Source: Dokdonella_A sp963758365 (lineage in GTDB: Bacteria; Pseudomonadota; Gammaproteobacteria; Xanthomonadales; Rhodanobacteraceae). Taken from it: a DNA stretch of 64,000 nt. The position numbers were made by a program, and so were the translations under genes. Below the pieces are notes generated by a model, which had not been told where the DNA came from, searched no databases, and saw only the letters and a program-made list of their open reading frames with translations. Positions 18,352-27,223 of the stretch are shown in pieces; position 1 is the stretch's first letter; the number at the start of each line of letters is the position of its first letter. The DNA lies in NCBI GenBank assembly GCA_963758365.1, contig CAVWVB010000001.1, forward strand, positions 1,550,001-1,614,000, in the 5' to 3' direction.

Positions 18352-19725
18352 CTAGGATCCATCCGCCAGCGCGCGCCCGTTGCTCTCGACGACACGTGCG
18401 TAGAACCGTGCACTGGCCTTGGGCGTGCGTTTCTGCGTGCGGAAGTCGACGTGGACGATTCCGAACCGCTTCGAATAGCCGAGCGACCATTCCAGATTGT
18501 CCAGCAGCGACCAGGCCATGTAGCCGCGCACGTCGCAACCCTGCGCGATTGCCGCGTGCACCGCGCGCAGATGGCGGCGCAGATAGTCGACGCGTAGCGG
18601 ATCCTCGAGGACTTCGCTGTCGACGCTCGGCGGGTCGTAGAATGCGGACCCGTTCTCGGTGATGTACAGCGGCGGGTTGCCGTAGCGCTCGCGGACCCGG
18701 TTCAGGGTATCGGCGAGACCTTGCGCAAAGACTTCCCAGCCGGTCTCGGTATAGGTCGCATGCTGCCTGACCGACGAGGCTCTGACCGGCCACGCATTCG
18801 GGTCATCGCGGGTCACGCTGCGCGTGTAGTAGTTCACGCCGAGGAAATCGATCGGCTCGCGGATCAGCGTAAGGTCGTCCGCGGGCCAGTGCGGCCACGC
18901 ATCCCCGAAGATCTCCGCGAGTTCGTCGGGATAGCGGCCGAGGAACACCGGGTCGAGATACTGGCGATTCATGTAGGCGTCCGCGCGCGCGGTCGCGGCT
19001 CGATCCGCGGCGGAATCGGACGCCGGATACTTCGGTTCGAGGTTCACGACGATGCCGATCTTGTGCTTGCCCTCGGCGCGATAGGCGCGCACCGCGGCCC
19101 CGTGCGCGCGCAACAGGTGATGCGAGGCGATCGGGGTCTCGAAAAGGCTGCGGTGCCCCGGTGCGAGCACGCCATGCAGATAGCCGCCATCGGTAACCAC
19201 CCACGGCTCGTTGAGCGTGACCCAGTGCTTCACGCGGCCATCGAGCCGGCGATAGACCGCGCTCGCATAGTCCGCGAACCAGTCGGCGATATCCGGATTC
19301 AGCCAGCCGCCGCGATCATCGAGCGCCGCGGGCAGGTCCCAGTGGTACAGGGTAGCAAGCGGCTCGATCCCGTTCTCGAGCAGGCCGTCGACCAGTCGCT
19401 CGTAGAAGTCGAGTCCGGCCTGATTGATCCTGCCTTTGCCCTCCGGCAGCACGCGCGCCCAGGCGATGCTGAATCGATAGGCGCGCAGGCCCAGATCGCG
19501 CATCATCGCGATATCGTCGCGGTAACGCCGGTAGTGGTCGCACGCGACATCGCCGGTATCGCCGTCGCGGACCATGCCGCGCGTGCGCACGAAACGGTGC
19601 CAGATACTCGGCCCGGCTCCGTCGGCCAGCGGCGATCCTTCGATCTGATAGGCCGATGTCGCGCTGCCCCAGAGAAATCCGTTTGGAAACTCGCAATCCG
19701 GCCTTATCGGTTCCATTCGCGCCAT
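18352..19725 (-). CDS. GH1 family beta-glucosidase
   Basis: 457 aa, the usual GH1 length. The N-terminal signature FPNGFLWGSATSAYQIEGS is followed by the acid/base Glu in TLNEPWVV and the nucleophile Glu in YITENGSAF. No signal peptide is visible, so it should act in the cytoplasm on imported beta-gluco-oligosaccharides, releasing glucose for Glk and the Entner-Doudoroff enzymes. A second in-frame ATG lies 3 codons in; neither has a strong ribosome site. A LacI-type palindrome begins at the last base of the first ATG on the plus strand. Confidence 0.93.
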   Translation of the reverse strand: MARMEPIRPDCEFPNGFLWGSATSAYQIEGSPLADGAGPSIWHRFVRTRGMVRDGDTGDVACDHYRRYRDDIAMMRDLGLRAYRFSIAWARVLPEGKGRINQAGLDFYERLVDGLLENGIEPLATLYHWDLPAALDDRGGWLNPDIADWFADYASAVYRRLDGRVKHWVTLNEPWVVTDGGYLHGVLAPGHRSLFETPIASHHLLRAHGAAVRAYRAEGKHKIGIVVNLEPKYPASDSAADRAATARADAYMNRQYLDPVFLGRYPDELAEIFGDAWPHWPADDLTLIREPIDFLGVNYYTRSVTRDDPNAWPVRASSVRQHATYTETGWEVFAQGLADTLNRVRERYGNPPLYITENGSAFYDPPSVDSEVLEDPLRVDYLRRHLRAVHAAIAQGCDVRGYMAWSLLDNLEWSLGYSKRFGIVHVDFRTQKRTPKASARFYARVVESNGRALADGS

Positions 19726-19738
19726 GAAAACGATTACA
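19725..19738. promoter_or_regulatory. LacI-family operator-like palindrome
   Basis: TGAAAACGATTACA fits the LacI/GalR-family pattern TGNNANCGNTNNCA exactly, with the central CG typical of these operators. It touches the beta-glucosidase start codon and lies about 150 bp upstream of the divergent ABC ATPase gene, so one repressor could control both. No LacI-type regulator gene is in the window. Confidence 0.5.
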
Positions 19739-19889
19739 TTGGCGTTTATCCTATCATGATGCAGTCATTTGCAGGCAGGGTCCCACCACCCGGTGGCACC
19801 CTTCGCGGGCCATCCGGGTCGCGCCCGAGACGCGTGGCGGGCGACCGCGCCCGGCCGTGCCGATAGACCCGAAGGACACATGCCCGACC

Positions 19890-21005
19890 ATGGCCAAGGT
19901 ACGTCTCGACGCGGTTCGCAAGGTCTACGACAACGGCCATGTCGCGGTGGCCGGTGCGACCTTCGAGGCCGCGCATGCGGAACGCCTCGTGCTGGTCGGG
20001 CCATCCGGGTGCGGCAAGTCGACCCTGCTGCGCATGATCGCGGGCCTGGAGTCGATCACTTCGGGAACCCTGGCCATCGGCGACCGCACGGTCAACGACG
20101 TGTCGCCGCGTGACCGCGACATCGCGATGGTGTTCCAGAACTATGCGCTCTATCCGCACATGAGCGTTGCGGAGAATCTCGCGTTCGGACTGCAACTGCG
20201 CGGTACGCCCAGCGCCGAAATCGCGCAGCGTGTCGGCGAAGCCGCGGCCATGCTGGATCTGCAGCCGGTGCTCGAGCGCAGACCCGCGCAACTCTCGGGT
20301 GGACAGCGCCAGCGGGTCGCGCTGGGACGCGCCCTCGTGCGCAAGCCGGCCGTGTTCCTGCTCGATGAGCCGCTCTCCAATCTCGATGCGAAGCTGCGCG
20401 TGTCGATGCGCGTGGAAATAGCCAAGCTCCATCGCAGGCTCGATACGACGATGATCTACGTGACCCACGATCAGATCGAGGCGATGACCCTCGGCGACCG
20501 CATCGTCGTCATCGACAAGGGTGAAATCCAGCAGATCGACACGCCGATGCGGCTGTACGAACAACCGGTGACCCTGTTCGTCGCGGGCTTCCTCGGCAGT
20601 CCGGCGATGAACTTCTTCCGTGGACTGGTCACGGACGAAAACGGCATTGGCCTGCAGTTCGGGTCGGCGCGCCTGAACCTGACCGGCGCACCGACCGGCG
20701 CCGTGCCGCTGCGCAACCTGGTCGGACGCGAGCTTGTTGCCGGACTGCGCCCCGAGGATCTCGTCCTGCAGCGTGCCGACGCGCCGCTCGAGGGAACGCC
20801 GATCGCGGCGCGACTCGAAGTCGCCGAACCGGTCGGCAACGAGATCTACCTGCACCTCCGCTGCGCTGAAACGGCCCTCGTCGCGCGCGTTCCGGTGCAG
20901 TCGATTCCCGCCGCGGGCGAACAGCTGAGATTTGCGTTCCGCCCCGAGCGCCTGCGCCTGTTCGATGCCGGATCCGAACGCCGCATCGACGCGGTCGCGG
21001 CGTGA
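19890..21005 (+). CDS. Sugar ABC transporter ATPase, MalK/UgpC/MsmK type
   Basis: 371 aa. Walker A GPSGCGKST, signature LSGGQRQRVALGRA, Walker B VFLLDEPLSNLDAKLR and switch His in YVTHDQ are intact. The C-terminal third (about 235-371) is the MOBE/TOBE regulatory domain of the CUT1 subfamily. The orphan permease pair and binding protein at 5775-8951 lack an ATPase, making this the likely motor. The ATG at 19890 was chosen over an upstream GTG in the same frame because family members begin at MAKVRLDAVRKVY. Confidence 0.92.
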   Translation: MAKVRLDAVRKVYDNGHVAVAGATFEAAHAERLVLVGPSGCGKSTLLRMIAGLESITSGTLAIGDRTVNDVSPRDRDIAMVFQNYALYPHMSVAENLAFGLQLRGTPSAEIAQRVGEAAAMLDLQPVLERRPAQLSGGQRQRVALGRALVRKPAVFLLDEPLSNLDAKLRVSMRVEIAKLHRRLDTTMIYVTHDQIEAMTLGDRIVVIDKGEIQQIDTPMRLYEQPVTLFVAGFLGSPAMNFFRGLVTDENGIGLQFGSARLNLTGAPTGAVPLRNLVGRELVAGLRPEDLVLQRADAPLEGTPIAARLEVAEPVGNEIYLHLRCAETALVARVPVQSIPAAGEQLRFAFRPERLRLFDAGSERRIDAVAA

Positions 21006-21682
21006 CGATGCGGGCTTTTTCTGCTGCCCTCGGCTGCTTGCTGTCGCTGCTGGGCCTACTCGGTTCGCATGCGACACGCGCGCTGCCGGCCACACCGCCG
21101 GACGCATGGCAGGCGGAGATCCGCCGATTCGAGGAGCAGGACCGGATCGATCCGCCGCAACCCGGCAGCGTGCTGTTCATAGGCAGTTCGTCGATCCGCA
21201 TGTGGACCACGCTCGCCGACGACTTTGCGGGCGTCGCGGTGATCAATCGCGGGTTCGGCGGCTCGGAAATCGCCGACGCGACGCGCTTCGCGGACCGCAT
21301 CGTTATTCCGTATCGCCCGCGGCTGATCATCCTCTACGCGGGCGACAACGATATCGCCGATGGCCGTTCGGCGCGCGAGGTGGTGGCCGACTTCGACGGT
21401 TTCGTGCGCCGCATACGCGACGCGCTGCCCGAACTGCCGATCGCGTTCATCTCGATCAAACCAAGTCCGGCGCGTGTCCGTCTGCTGGCGACGATGCAAC
21501 GCGCGAACCGGCTGATCCGGCGCTATGCACGAAGCCACCGCGCGATCCGCTATATCGACACCGCGACGCCGATGCTCGACGCGCACGGGCAGCCACGCGC
21601 CGAGCTGTTCGGGCCCGACGGTCTGCACATGAATCGCAAGGGATATGCGCTCTGGACCTCGATCATCGCACCGGAGCTGTGA
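21002..21682 (+). CDS. SGNH/GDSL-type hydrolase, secreted
   Basis: 226 aa from a GTG that overlaps the ATPase stop (GTGA); an ATG 6 bp later is a second possible start. A signal peptide (AALGCLLSLLGLLGSHATRALPA) precedes the SGNH blocks: block I FIGSSSIRMW with the nucleophile Ser, block II Gly in RGFGGSE, block III GDND, block V DGLHMN with the catalytic Asp and His. It is probably a periplasmic esterase, for example removing acyl groups from sugars. Substrate unknown; its coupling to the sugar ATPase suggests a role in the same pathway. Confidence 0.85.
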   Translation: MTMRAFSAALGCLLSLLGLLGSHATRALPATPPDAWQAEIRRFEEQDRIDPPQPGSVLFIGSSSIRMWTTLADDFAGVAVINRGFGGSEIADATRFADRIVIPYRPRLIILYAGDNDIADGRSAREVVADFDGFVRRIRDALPELPIAFISIKPSPARVRLLATMQRANRLIRRYARSHRAIRYIDTATPMLDAHGQPRAELFGPDGLHMNRKGYALWTSIIAPEL

Positions 21683-21878
21683 AACCGGATTGATCGAACC
21701 ACGCCATCGACGCGCATGGCCTGACGCCCGAACAGGTCGCTGCCCGCGTTCTCGGCGTCCGCAACTCAGAACCCACCGAGACAGCCGGCAACGACGTCGG
21801 CTGATGCCGCCTCAGACCCGTCCGGTCGGGTCAGTGATCGGGTTCAGGCGCACCGCCTCGTTTGCGCTCCCGGCGCGC

Positions 21879-22382
21879 CTACCGCGACGGCTTCCTTTCC
21901 TCCGCGAGCGCCCGGCATGCTGCGCACATGCCGTGCACTTCGAGGGTCTGCACGCGCGGGCGGAAGCCGCGGTCGCGCGCCTGATCGCCGAGCAGGTTCG
22001 ATACCCGCTCGTCGCACACCTCGGTCGCCGAGGCGCATACGTCACAGATCAGAAACGGTACCTGGTGAGCTTCGTTCGGATGGTGGCAGCCGACATATGC
22101 GTTGATCGACTCGAGCTTGTGGATGAAGCGGTGCTCGAGCAGGAAGTCGAGCGCGCGATAGATCGTCGGCGGCGCGGCGCTGCCATGCTCGTCCTTGAGC
22201 CGGTCAAGAAGATCATAGGCCTTGACCGGCTTGTGTTCGGCGGCGATCAGTTCGAGCACGCGCCGGCGTAGCGGCGTCAGGCGCAGGCCGCGCAGTTCGC
22301 ATGCACTCGCGACCGCGCCGACGAACGCTTCGGCGTCGTGCTGGTGATCGTGGTGGTGCCGGCTGACGGCATTCGAAGGCAT
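21879..22382 (-). CDS. Fur-family regulator, Zur-like
   Basis: 167 aa from ATG 22382; an earlier in-frame start would add 16 unconserved residues. The winged helix (LRLTPLRRRVLELIAAEHKPVKAYDLLDRL, PPTIYRALDFLLEH) is followed by a CDVC...CAAC four-Cys zinc site and a His-rich N-terminus (HHHDHQHD). The four-Cys arrangement and short domain resemble Zur more than Fur. It should repress zinc-uptake genes when zinc is plentiful. It follows gltX and a zinc-ribbon protein on the same strand. Confidence 0.85.
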   Translation of the reverse strand: MPSNAVSRHHHDHQHDAEAFVGAVASACELRGLRLTPLRRRVLELIAAEHKPVKAYDLLDRLKDEHGSAAPPTIYRALDFLLEHRFIHKLESINAYVGCHHPNEAHQVPFLICDVCASATEVCDERVSNLLGDQARDRGFRPRVQTLEVHGMCAACRALAEERKPSR

Positions 22383-22479
22383 GATCGAGTTGTCCGGATC
22401 GTGTGTCGCGCATGGTAGCGCGGACCGCAAACGGGTGCGTCAGGGTCGATCTGCGGTCGCCGCGTCCCGCAATCAAGCG

Positions 22480-22878
22480 CTACCAGCCGCGCTTGCGGTC
22501 GACATGTTTGAGACGGCTGCGCTCCGACCGCATCGCCACCGCATGCAGGTTCACGCCGCAATGCCGGCACGCCTTCGCCCTGGGCACATTGAGTTGCCCG
22601 CACTCGGGACATTCGGTCAGGCCCGACCTCGACAACAGCACGATCAACCAGCCGATCGGACCCAGCGCCGCGCCCCACAGCAGGCCGGCCAGCCAGCGCC
22701 CCCTGGTCAGACCGATGGCCGCACCGACCAGGGCGCAAACCAGCGTGATACCCAGCACCCAGGACCACAGCACCGGGTCGAGCAGCGTATCGGTGCAAGC
22801 CTGCACGAGCAGCTGCAGCGTCTGCGGATCGGTCGAATCGAGGCTTGCGAGACCGCCCAGGCTGCATTCGAGCGCCAT
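22480..22878 (-). CDS. Small membrane protein with C-terminal zinc ribbon
   Basis: 132 aa. There are two hydrophobic segments (about 38-58 and 65-83: WVLGITLVCALVGAAIGL, WLAGLLWGAALGPIGWLIVLL). A CPECG...CRHCG zinc ribbon follows and then a basic tail (RSERSRLKHVDRKRGW). I do not recognise a named family. It starts 9 bp after gltX ends and precedes the Zur-like gene by about 97 bp, so all three may be co-transcribed. Confidence 0.75.
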   Translation of the reverse strand: MALECSLGGLASLDSTDPQTLQLLVQACTDTLLDPVLWSWVLGITLVCALVGAAIGLTRGRWLAGLLWGAALGPIGWLIVLLSRSGLTECPECGQLNVPRAKACRHCGVNLHAVAMRSERSRLKHVDRKRGW

Positions 22879-22887
22879 CGTCGTCCC

Positions 22888-24288
22888 TCAACCGGCCCGG
22901 GCCAGCGCCGCTTCGATGCGCCGCAATGCCTCGTCGCGACCGGCAAGGAACACCGTGTGTTCGATCGACGGCGAAACCTGGGTACCGGTCAGGGCCACGC
23001 GCAGCGGCTGCGCGATCTTGCCCATGCCCTCGCCGATTGCGGCAGCCGCCGCCTCGATCGCCGCGTGCACGTCTTCGATCTTCCAGTCGGACAAGGTCGA
23101 AAACTGCGCGTGGGCCGCTTCCAGCGCGGCGCGCGCGGTCGGCGTCTTCAGGTGCTTGTTGACCGCCTGCTCGTCGTAGTCCCGCAACGGCGCATACCAG
23201 ACGCGCGCCTTCTCCGCCATTTCCTTGAGCGTCTTCACGCGCTCACGCAGCGCGACGATCACGTCGACCGGATCGGGGCCGCTGGCCGGATCGATGCCCG
23301 CGGCGCGCAGCTGCCAGTCGAACGGAGCGGCGAGCTCGAGCGGATCGTCGTTCTTCAGATATTGCTGATTGAGCCAGGACAGTTTCTCGAGATCGAAGCG
23401 CGATGCGGACTTGTTGACATCGGCCGCGTCGAACAGCGCGACCATCTCCTCGCGCGAGAAGATCTCCTGGTCGCCATGCGACCAGCCGAGGCGGACCAGG
23501 TAGTTGAGGAGCGCGTCCGGCAGAAAACCGTCGTCCCGATACTGCATCACGCTGACCGCGCCGTGGCGCTTGCTGAGCTTTTGTCCGTCCGCACCCAGGA
23601 TCATCGGCAGATGCGCGAAGCTCGGCACCGACGCACCGAGTGCATGGTAGATGTTGACCTGACGCGGCGTGTTGTTGACATGATCGTCGCCGCGGATCAC
23701 GTCGGTGATGCGCATGTCGATGTCGTCGACGACGACCGCGAAGTTGTAGGTCGGGAATCCGTCGGAGCGGATCAGCACGAGATCATCGAGCTCCTCGTTG
23801 CTCCACTCGACACGACCCTTGACCTTGTCCTCGAACATGACGTTGCCCGCGGCGGGGTTGCGGAAGCGCAGGACCCGATTCGGGTCGTCGCGCTCGGGTT
23901 CGTTGCGATCGCGATAGAAACCGTTGTAGCGTGGCTTGGTTCCCGCGGCCATTGCCGCATTGCGCATCGCCTCGATCTCTTCCTTCGTCTCATAGGCGTA
24001 GTACGCCTTGCCCGCCTTGTGCAACTCGGCGGCTACCTCGCGGTAGCGTTCGATGCGCAGGGTCTGGTAGTACGGGCCTTCGTCATGTTCCAGACCGAGC
24101 CAGCCCATGCCGTCGAGGATTGCCTGCACCGCGTCGGCAGTCGAGCGTTCACGATCGGTGTCCTCGACGCGCAGGATGAATTCGCCGCCGCGATGACGCG
24201 CCTCCAGCCAGCAATACAATGCGGTGCGCGCGCCGCCGATGTGCAGATAGCCGGTGGGACTCGGGGCGAAACGGGTGCGGACGGTCAT
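22888..24288 (-). CDS. gltX: Glutamyl-tRNA synthetase
   Basis: 466 aa, normal for bacterial GltX. The class I HIGH motif occurs as HIGG in RFAPSPTGYLHIGGARTAL, and KMSKS occurs as KLSKR (GADGQKLSKRHGAVSV). The start at 24288 gives the canonical MTVRTRFAPSPTG. It charges tRNA-Glu in the cytoplasm. It is divergent from the CpdB-like gene. Confidence 0.97.
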   Translation of the reverse strand: MTVRTRFAPSPTGYLHIGGARTALYCWLEARHRGGEFILRVEDTDRERSTADAVQAILDGMGWLGLEHDEGPYYQTLRIERYREVAAELHKAGKAYYAYETKEEIEAMRNAAMAAGTKPRYNGFYRDRNEPERDDPNRVLRFRNPAAGNVMFEDKVKGRVEWSNEELDDLVLIRSDGFPTYNFAVVVDDIDMRITDVIRGDDHVNNTPRQVNIYHALGASVPSFAHLPMILGADGQKLSKRHGAVSVMQYRDDGFLPDALLNYLVRLGWSHGDQEIFSREEMVALFDAADVNKSASRFDLEKLSWLNQQYLKNDDPLELAAPFDWQLRAAGIDPASGPDPVDVIVALRERVKTLKEMAEKARVWYAPLRDYDEQAVNKHLKTPTARAALEAAHAQFSTLSDWKIEDVHAAIEAAAAAIGEGMGKIAQPLRVALTGTQVSPSIEHTVFLAGRDEALRRIEAALARAG

Positions 24289-24505
24289 CGTGAGCGGAAC
24301 CCGGAAAACGACACGCAAGTTTACCGGAGGTGCCGCGCGGCGGGTAATCGCCGCCTGCACCATGAATGGCCCGCGCCTGCGCCGCGCAGGCGCATCCCGC
24401 CTCCAGACGGTCACGTGCGTCCCTGATCGCGTGGTCCAGCATGATCGCGATGGCACAATTGCGGGCAGAATGAGGGATTCCGATACCTGCCGCACCGACA
24501 CCGTC

Positions 24506-26521
24506 ATGTTCCCGAACCTGCGATTCACGCTGTACATCCTGCTTGTCGTCGTCACGGGCTGCACGTCCAGGCCGGACCTCCGCCCCGCCACGTCGATCGC
24601 CGACGGCACGCGCGCGCAGCTCGCGATCCTCGAATCGACCGATATCCATTCCAACATCCGCAGCTACGACTACTACCGCCTCGCGGACGACCAGACGCTC
24701 GGTTTCGAGCGCATGGCGACGCTGGTCAGACAGGCGCGTGCCGAATTTCCGAACACCGTGCTGTTCGACGCGGGCGACACGATCCAGGGAACCGCACTCG
24801 CGGATTATCAGGCGCTCGTTAAGCCGGTCGGCTGCGACGAGGAACTCGCGATGTACCGGGTGATGGACGCGATCGGCTACGACGGCGGTACGATCGGCAA
24901 TCACGAATTCAATTACGGGCTGCCGTTTCTGGCTCAGGTCACCGACCGCGCGATGAACGTGGCCGGCGTCCCGAGCCGGCATTGCAAGGGACCCGCCTAT
25001 CCGCTCGTGCTCGCCAACGTATTCAGCGCGCGCGACGATCGGCCGATCTACGCGCCTACCGCGGTCATCGAACGCACCCTGAAGATACGTACCTCGGACG
25101 GCAGCGAAATCACGGCACCGATTCGCATCGGCCTGATCGGTTTCACACCGCCGGGGATCATGCAGTGGGACCAGCGCAACCTCGCAGGCAAGGTGTACAC
25201 CAAGGGAGTCGTCGAAGCCGCGCGCGAATTCCTGCCGGGTCTGCTCGCGCAGCATGTCGACATCGTGGTCGCGATCTCCCATGGCGGCCTCGATGCTTCG
25301 CCGTATGCAAGCACGATGGAGAACGCGAACTGGTACCTGGCCCAGGTGCCCGGCATCGACGTGCTCATGCTCGGTCACTCGCACGCGGCGTTCCCCGATC
25401 CGACCAACCCGAAGTCGCGTTTCAACCAGCTCGCCGATGTCGACAACCGGCGCGGCTTCGTGCACGGCAAGCCGGCCGTGATGGGCAATTTCTGGGGCAA
25501 GAGTCTCGGCGTGATCGAACTCGCACTCGTGCGGCACGCCGGTCGCTGGCAGATCGACGCCGCGGCGACCCATTCGGAAGTGCGAAACATCCGCAATGCC
25601 GACGGCACGTTCGTGGCTGCCGACCCCATGATCGCGGAGCTGGTCGAACCGGTCCACGCAGCGACGATCGCATACGTGTCGCAGCCGATCGGCGACAGCG
25701 ACTTCGCGATGACCAGCTACTTCGCGGAGCTCGGCAACGTGACCGCGCTGCAACCGGTCAACACGGCGCAGCGCGAGTACACCGAACGCTACATCACCGA
25801 AAACCTGCCGCAAGATGCGGGCATTCCCGTGCTTTCGGCCGCGGCGCCATTCAAGACCGGGTTCGGCGGTCCGGGTGATTACACGGACATCGAACCCGGC
25901 CCGCTCGCGATCCACGATGCGGCCGATCTGTATCTCTATCCGAACACGTTGACGGCGGTAAAGATCGATGGCGCCCTGCTCAAGAGCTGGCTCGAGCGTT
26001 CGGCAACCCGCTTCAACCGCATCGATCCCGCACGCAGCGAACCGCAGGATCTGATCAACCACTCGTTTTCGGGCTACAACTTCGACGTGATCCAGGGCGC
26101 CGGCCTGACCTATGCGATCGACGTGACGCAGGCGCCGGGGCAGCGCATCCGCGACCTGCGCCTGCGCGGCAGACCGGTCGATCCGGCGCAGACATTCATC
26201 GTAGTCACGAACAACTACCGCGCGAGCGGCGGCGGGCGTTTCCCGGGCCTCGACGGCAGCAACATCGTGCTATCGGCGCCGGACGCGAACCGCGACGTGC
26301 TGATCGGCTGGCTGCGCGAGCGCCGGCACCTGACCCACAGCGCCGACGGTGCGGACCGCAACTGGCGCTTCGTCGCGGTGAAGACAGCGGGACCGGTGCT
26401 GTTCACGTCGGCGGCAGGCAAGCTCGACGTGGCCGTCGCGTGCGGGCTCGACAACGTCAAGGTATTCAAGGACAACGGCGACGGCAGCGCGGTCTATTCG
26501 GTGGACCTTGCCCATCCGTAG
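24506..26521 (+). CDS. cpdB: CpdB-like 2',3'-cyclic-nucleotide phosphodiesterase/3'-nucleotidase lipoprotein
   Basis: 671 aa from ATG 24506; another in-frame ATG at 24470 exists, but the later start places the signal directly at the N-terminus. The signal ends in a lipobox (VVTGC). The metallophosphatase domain (about 40-330) has ESTDIHSNI, DAGDTIQG, TIGNHEFNYGL, AISHGGLD and GHSHAAF. The C-terminal 5'-nucleotidase domain includes the YANTYNYP-like ADLYLYPNTL region and VVTNNYRASGGG. It hydrolyses nucleotides in the periplasm. The E. coli enzyme is 647 aa and soluble; a lipoprotein form is a small difference. Confidence 0.9.
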   Translation: MFPNLRFTLYILLVVVTGCTSRPDLRPATSIADGTRAQLAILESTDIHSNIRSYDYYRLADDQTLGFERMATLVRQARAEFPNTVLFDAGDTIQGTALADYQALVKPVGCDEELAMYRVMDAIGYDGGTIGNHEFNYGLPFLAQVTDRAMNVAGVPSRHCKGPAYPLVLANVFSARDDRPIYAPTAVIERTLKIRTSDGSEITAPIRIGLIGFTPPGIMQWDQRNLAGKVYTKGVVEAAREFLPGLLAQHVDIVVAISHGGLDASPYASTMENANWYLAQVPGIDVLMLGHSHAAFPDPTNPKSRFNQLADVDNRRGFVHGKPAVMGNFWGKSLGVIELALVRHAGRWQIDAAATHSEVRNIRNADGTFVAADPMIAELVEPVHAATIAYVSQPIGDSDFAMTSYFAELGNVTALQPVNTAQREYTERYITENLPQDAGIPVLSAAAPFKTGFGGPGDYTDIEPGPLAIHDAADLYLYPNTLTAVKIDGALLKSWLERSATRFNRIDPARSEPQDLINHSFSGYNFDVIQGAGLTYAIDVTQAPGQRIRDLRLRGRPVDPAQTFIVVTNNYRASGGGRFPGLDGSNIVLSAPDANRDVLIGWLRERRHLTHSADGADRNWRFVAVKTAGPVLFTSAAGKLDVAVACGLDNVKVFKDNGDGSAVYSVDLAHP

Positions 26522-26631
26522 GATCCAACCGCGGCAACTCGCGACTGCGTTCGAAGCGCCACGCCTGCGTTCTCGCGTTTGCCGAGCGCACTTGAGCGGA
26601 CTTCCAGACCCGCCATGCCTGCTGCGACCGC

Positions 26632-27078
26632 CTACTTCACGTGGATCGTGATCTTCTTCGAAACGATCGGCGGATCGAACTGCATGTGCGCGGCATCCGC
26701 GAAATCCAGCTGCAGCGTGTGCGTGCCCGGAGTCAGGTGGATCGTGTCCTCGGTCTGGCCCTTGCCGTAATGCCGGTGCGTCGCGTCATTCGGAATCGGC
26801 GCACCGAGCGGCGGCAGCTCCGTGACGTCGATCAGCAGATGATGATGACCCGTGCCGGGTCTCGCCGCGCTGCTGGGCGCGACCGCGATACCTTCGGCGC
26901 CGAACTTGACCAGCACATTCTGGCCGACCATCGCGCCGTCACGCGGCGTCACGAAAAATACCTTCGCGCCCGCAGGCGCCTTTTCGCGCGCCATCGGCGC
27001 AGGGCTGGCCGCGTCCTGGGCCAACGCGGGCATGCTTGCGAACAGCGCAGCCAAGGCAAGTATCGAAATCGGGCGCAT
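26632..27078 (-). CDS. Periplasmic DUF4399 protein
   Basis: 148 aa with a clear signal peptide (MRPISILALAALFASMPALA). The mature part matches DUF4399: AKVFFVTPRDGAMVGQNVLVKFGAEG, then a His-rich GTGHHHLLID and THRHYGKGQTE, ending in a beta strand. The fold is probably a small beta sandwich. Function is unknown; the conserved His clusters suggest metal binding, which is inference. Its start is about 100 bp from the divergent ABC exporter gene. Confidence 0.85.
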   Translation of the reverse strand: MRPISILALAALFASMPALAQDAASPAPMAREKAPAGAKVFFVTPRDGAMVGQNVLVKFGAEGIAVAPSSAARPGTGHHHLLIDVTELPPLGAPIPNDATHRHYGKGQTEDTIHLTPGTHTLQLDFADAAHMQFDPPIVSKKITIHVK

Positions 27079-27178
27079 CGTCGGTCTCCTCGGTCGAAAA
27101 CACCTATTGGGCGCCCCCGGGGCTGAGCGGATTGTTAATCGCGCGGGCGACCTCATCTGGAAGCAGGTTCCGAACCGA

Positions 27179-27223
27179 GTCCGCATGACCTCCGTCCGCA
27201 TGACCGCCGTCCGCACGACCAGC
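27179..27223 (+). repeat. Three tandem 15-bp repeats at the ABC exporter start
   Basis: The units GTCCGCATGACCTCC, GTCCGCATGACCGCC and GTCCGCACGACCAGC are adjacent and differ at few positions. They encode VRMTS, VRMTA and VRTTS. The first two each contain an ATG, so repeat number changes the choice of start codon and N-terminal length. Confidence 0.75.

Noticed and set aside
21694..21804. Short plausible peptide (HAIDAHGLTPEQVAARVLG...) after the SGNH hydrolase
   Set aside because: It reads like the end of a protein but has no start, ribosome site or assignable family; too short to annotate.
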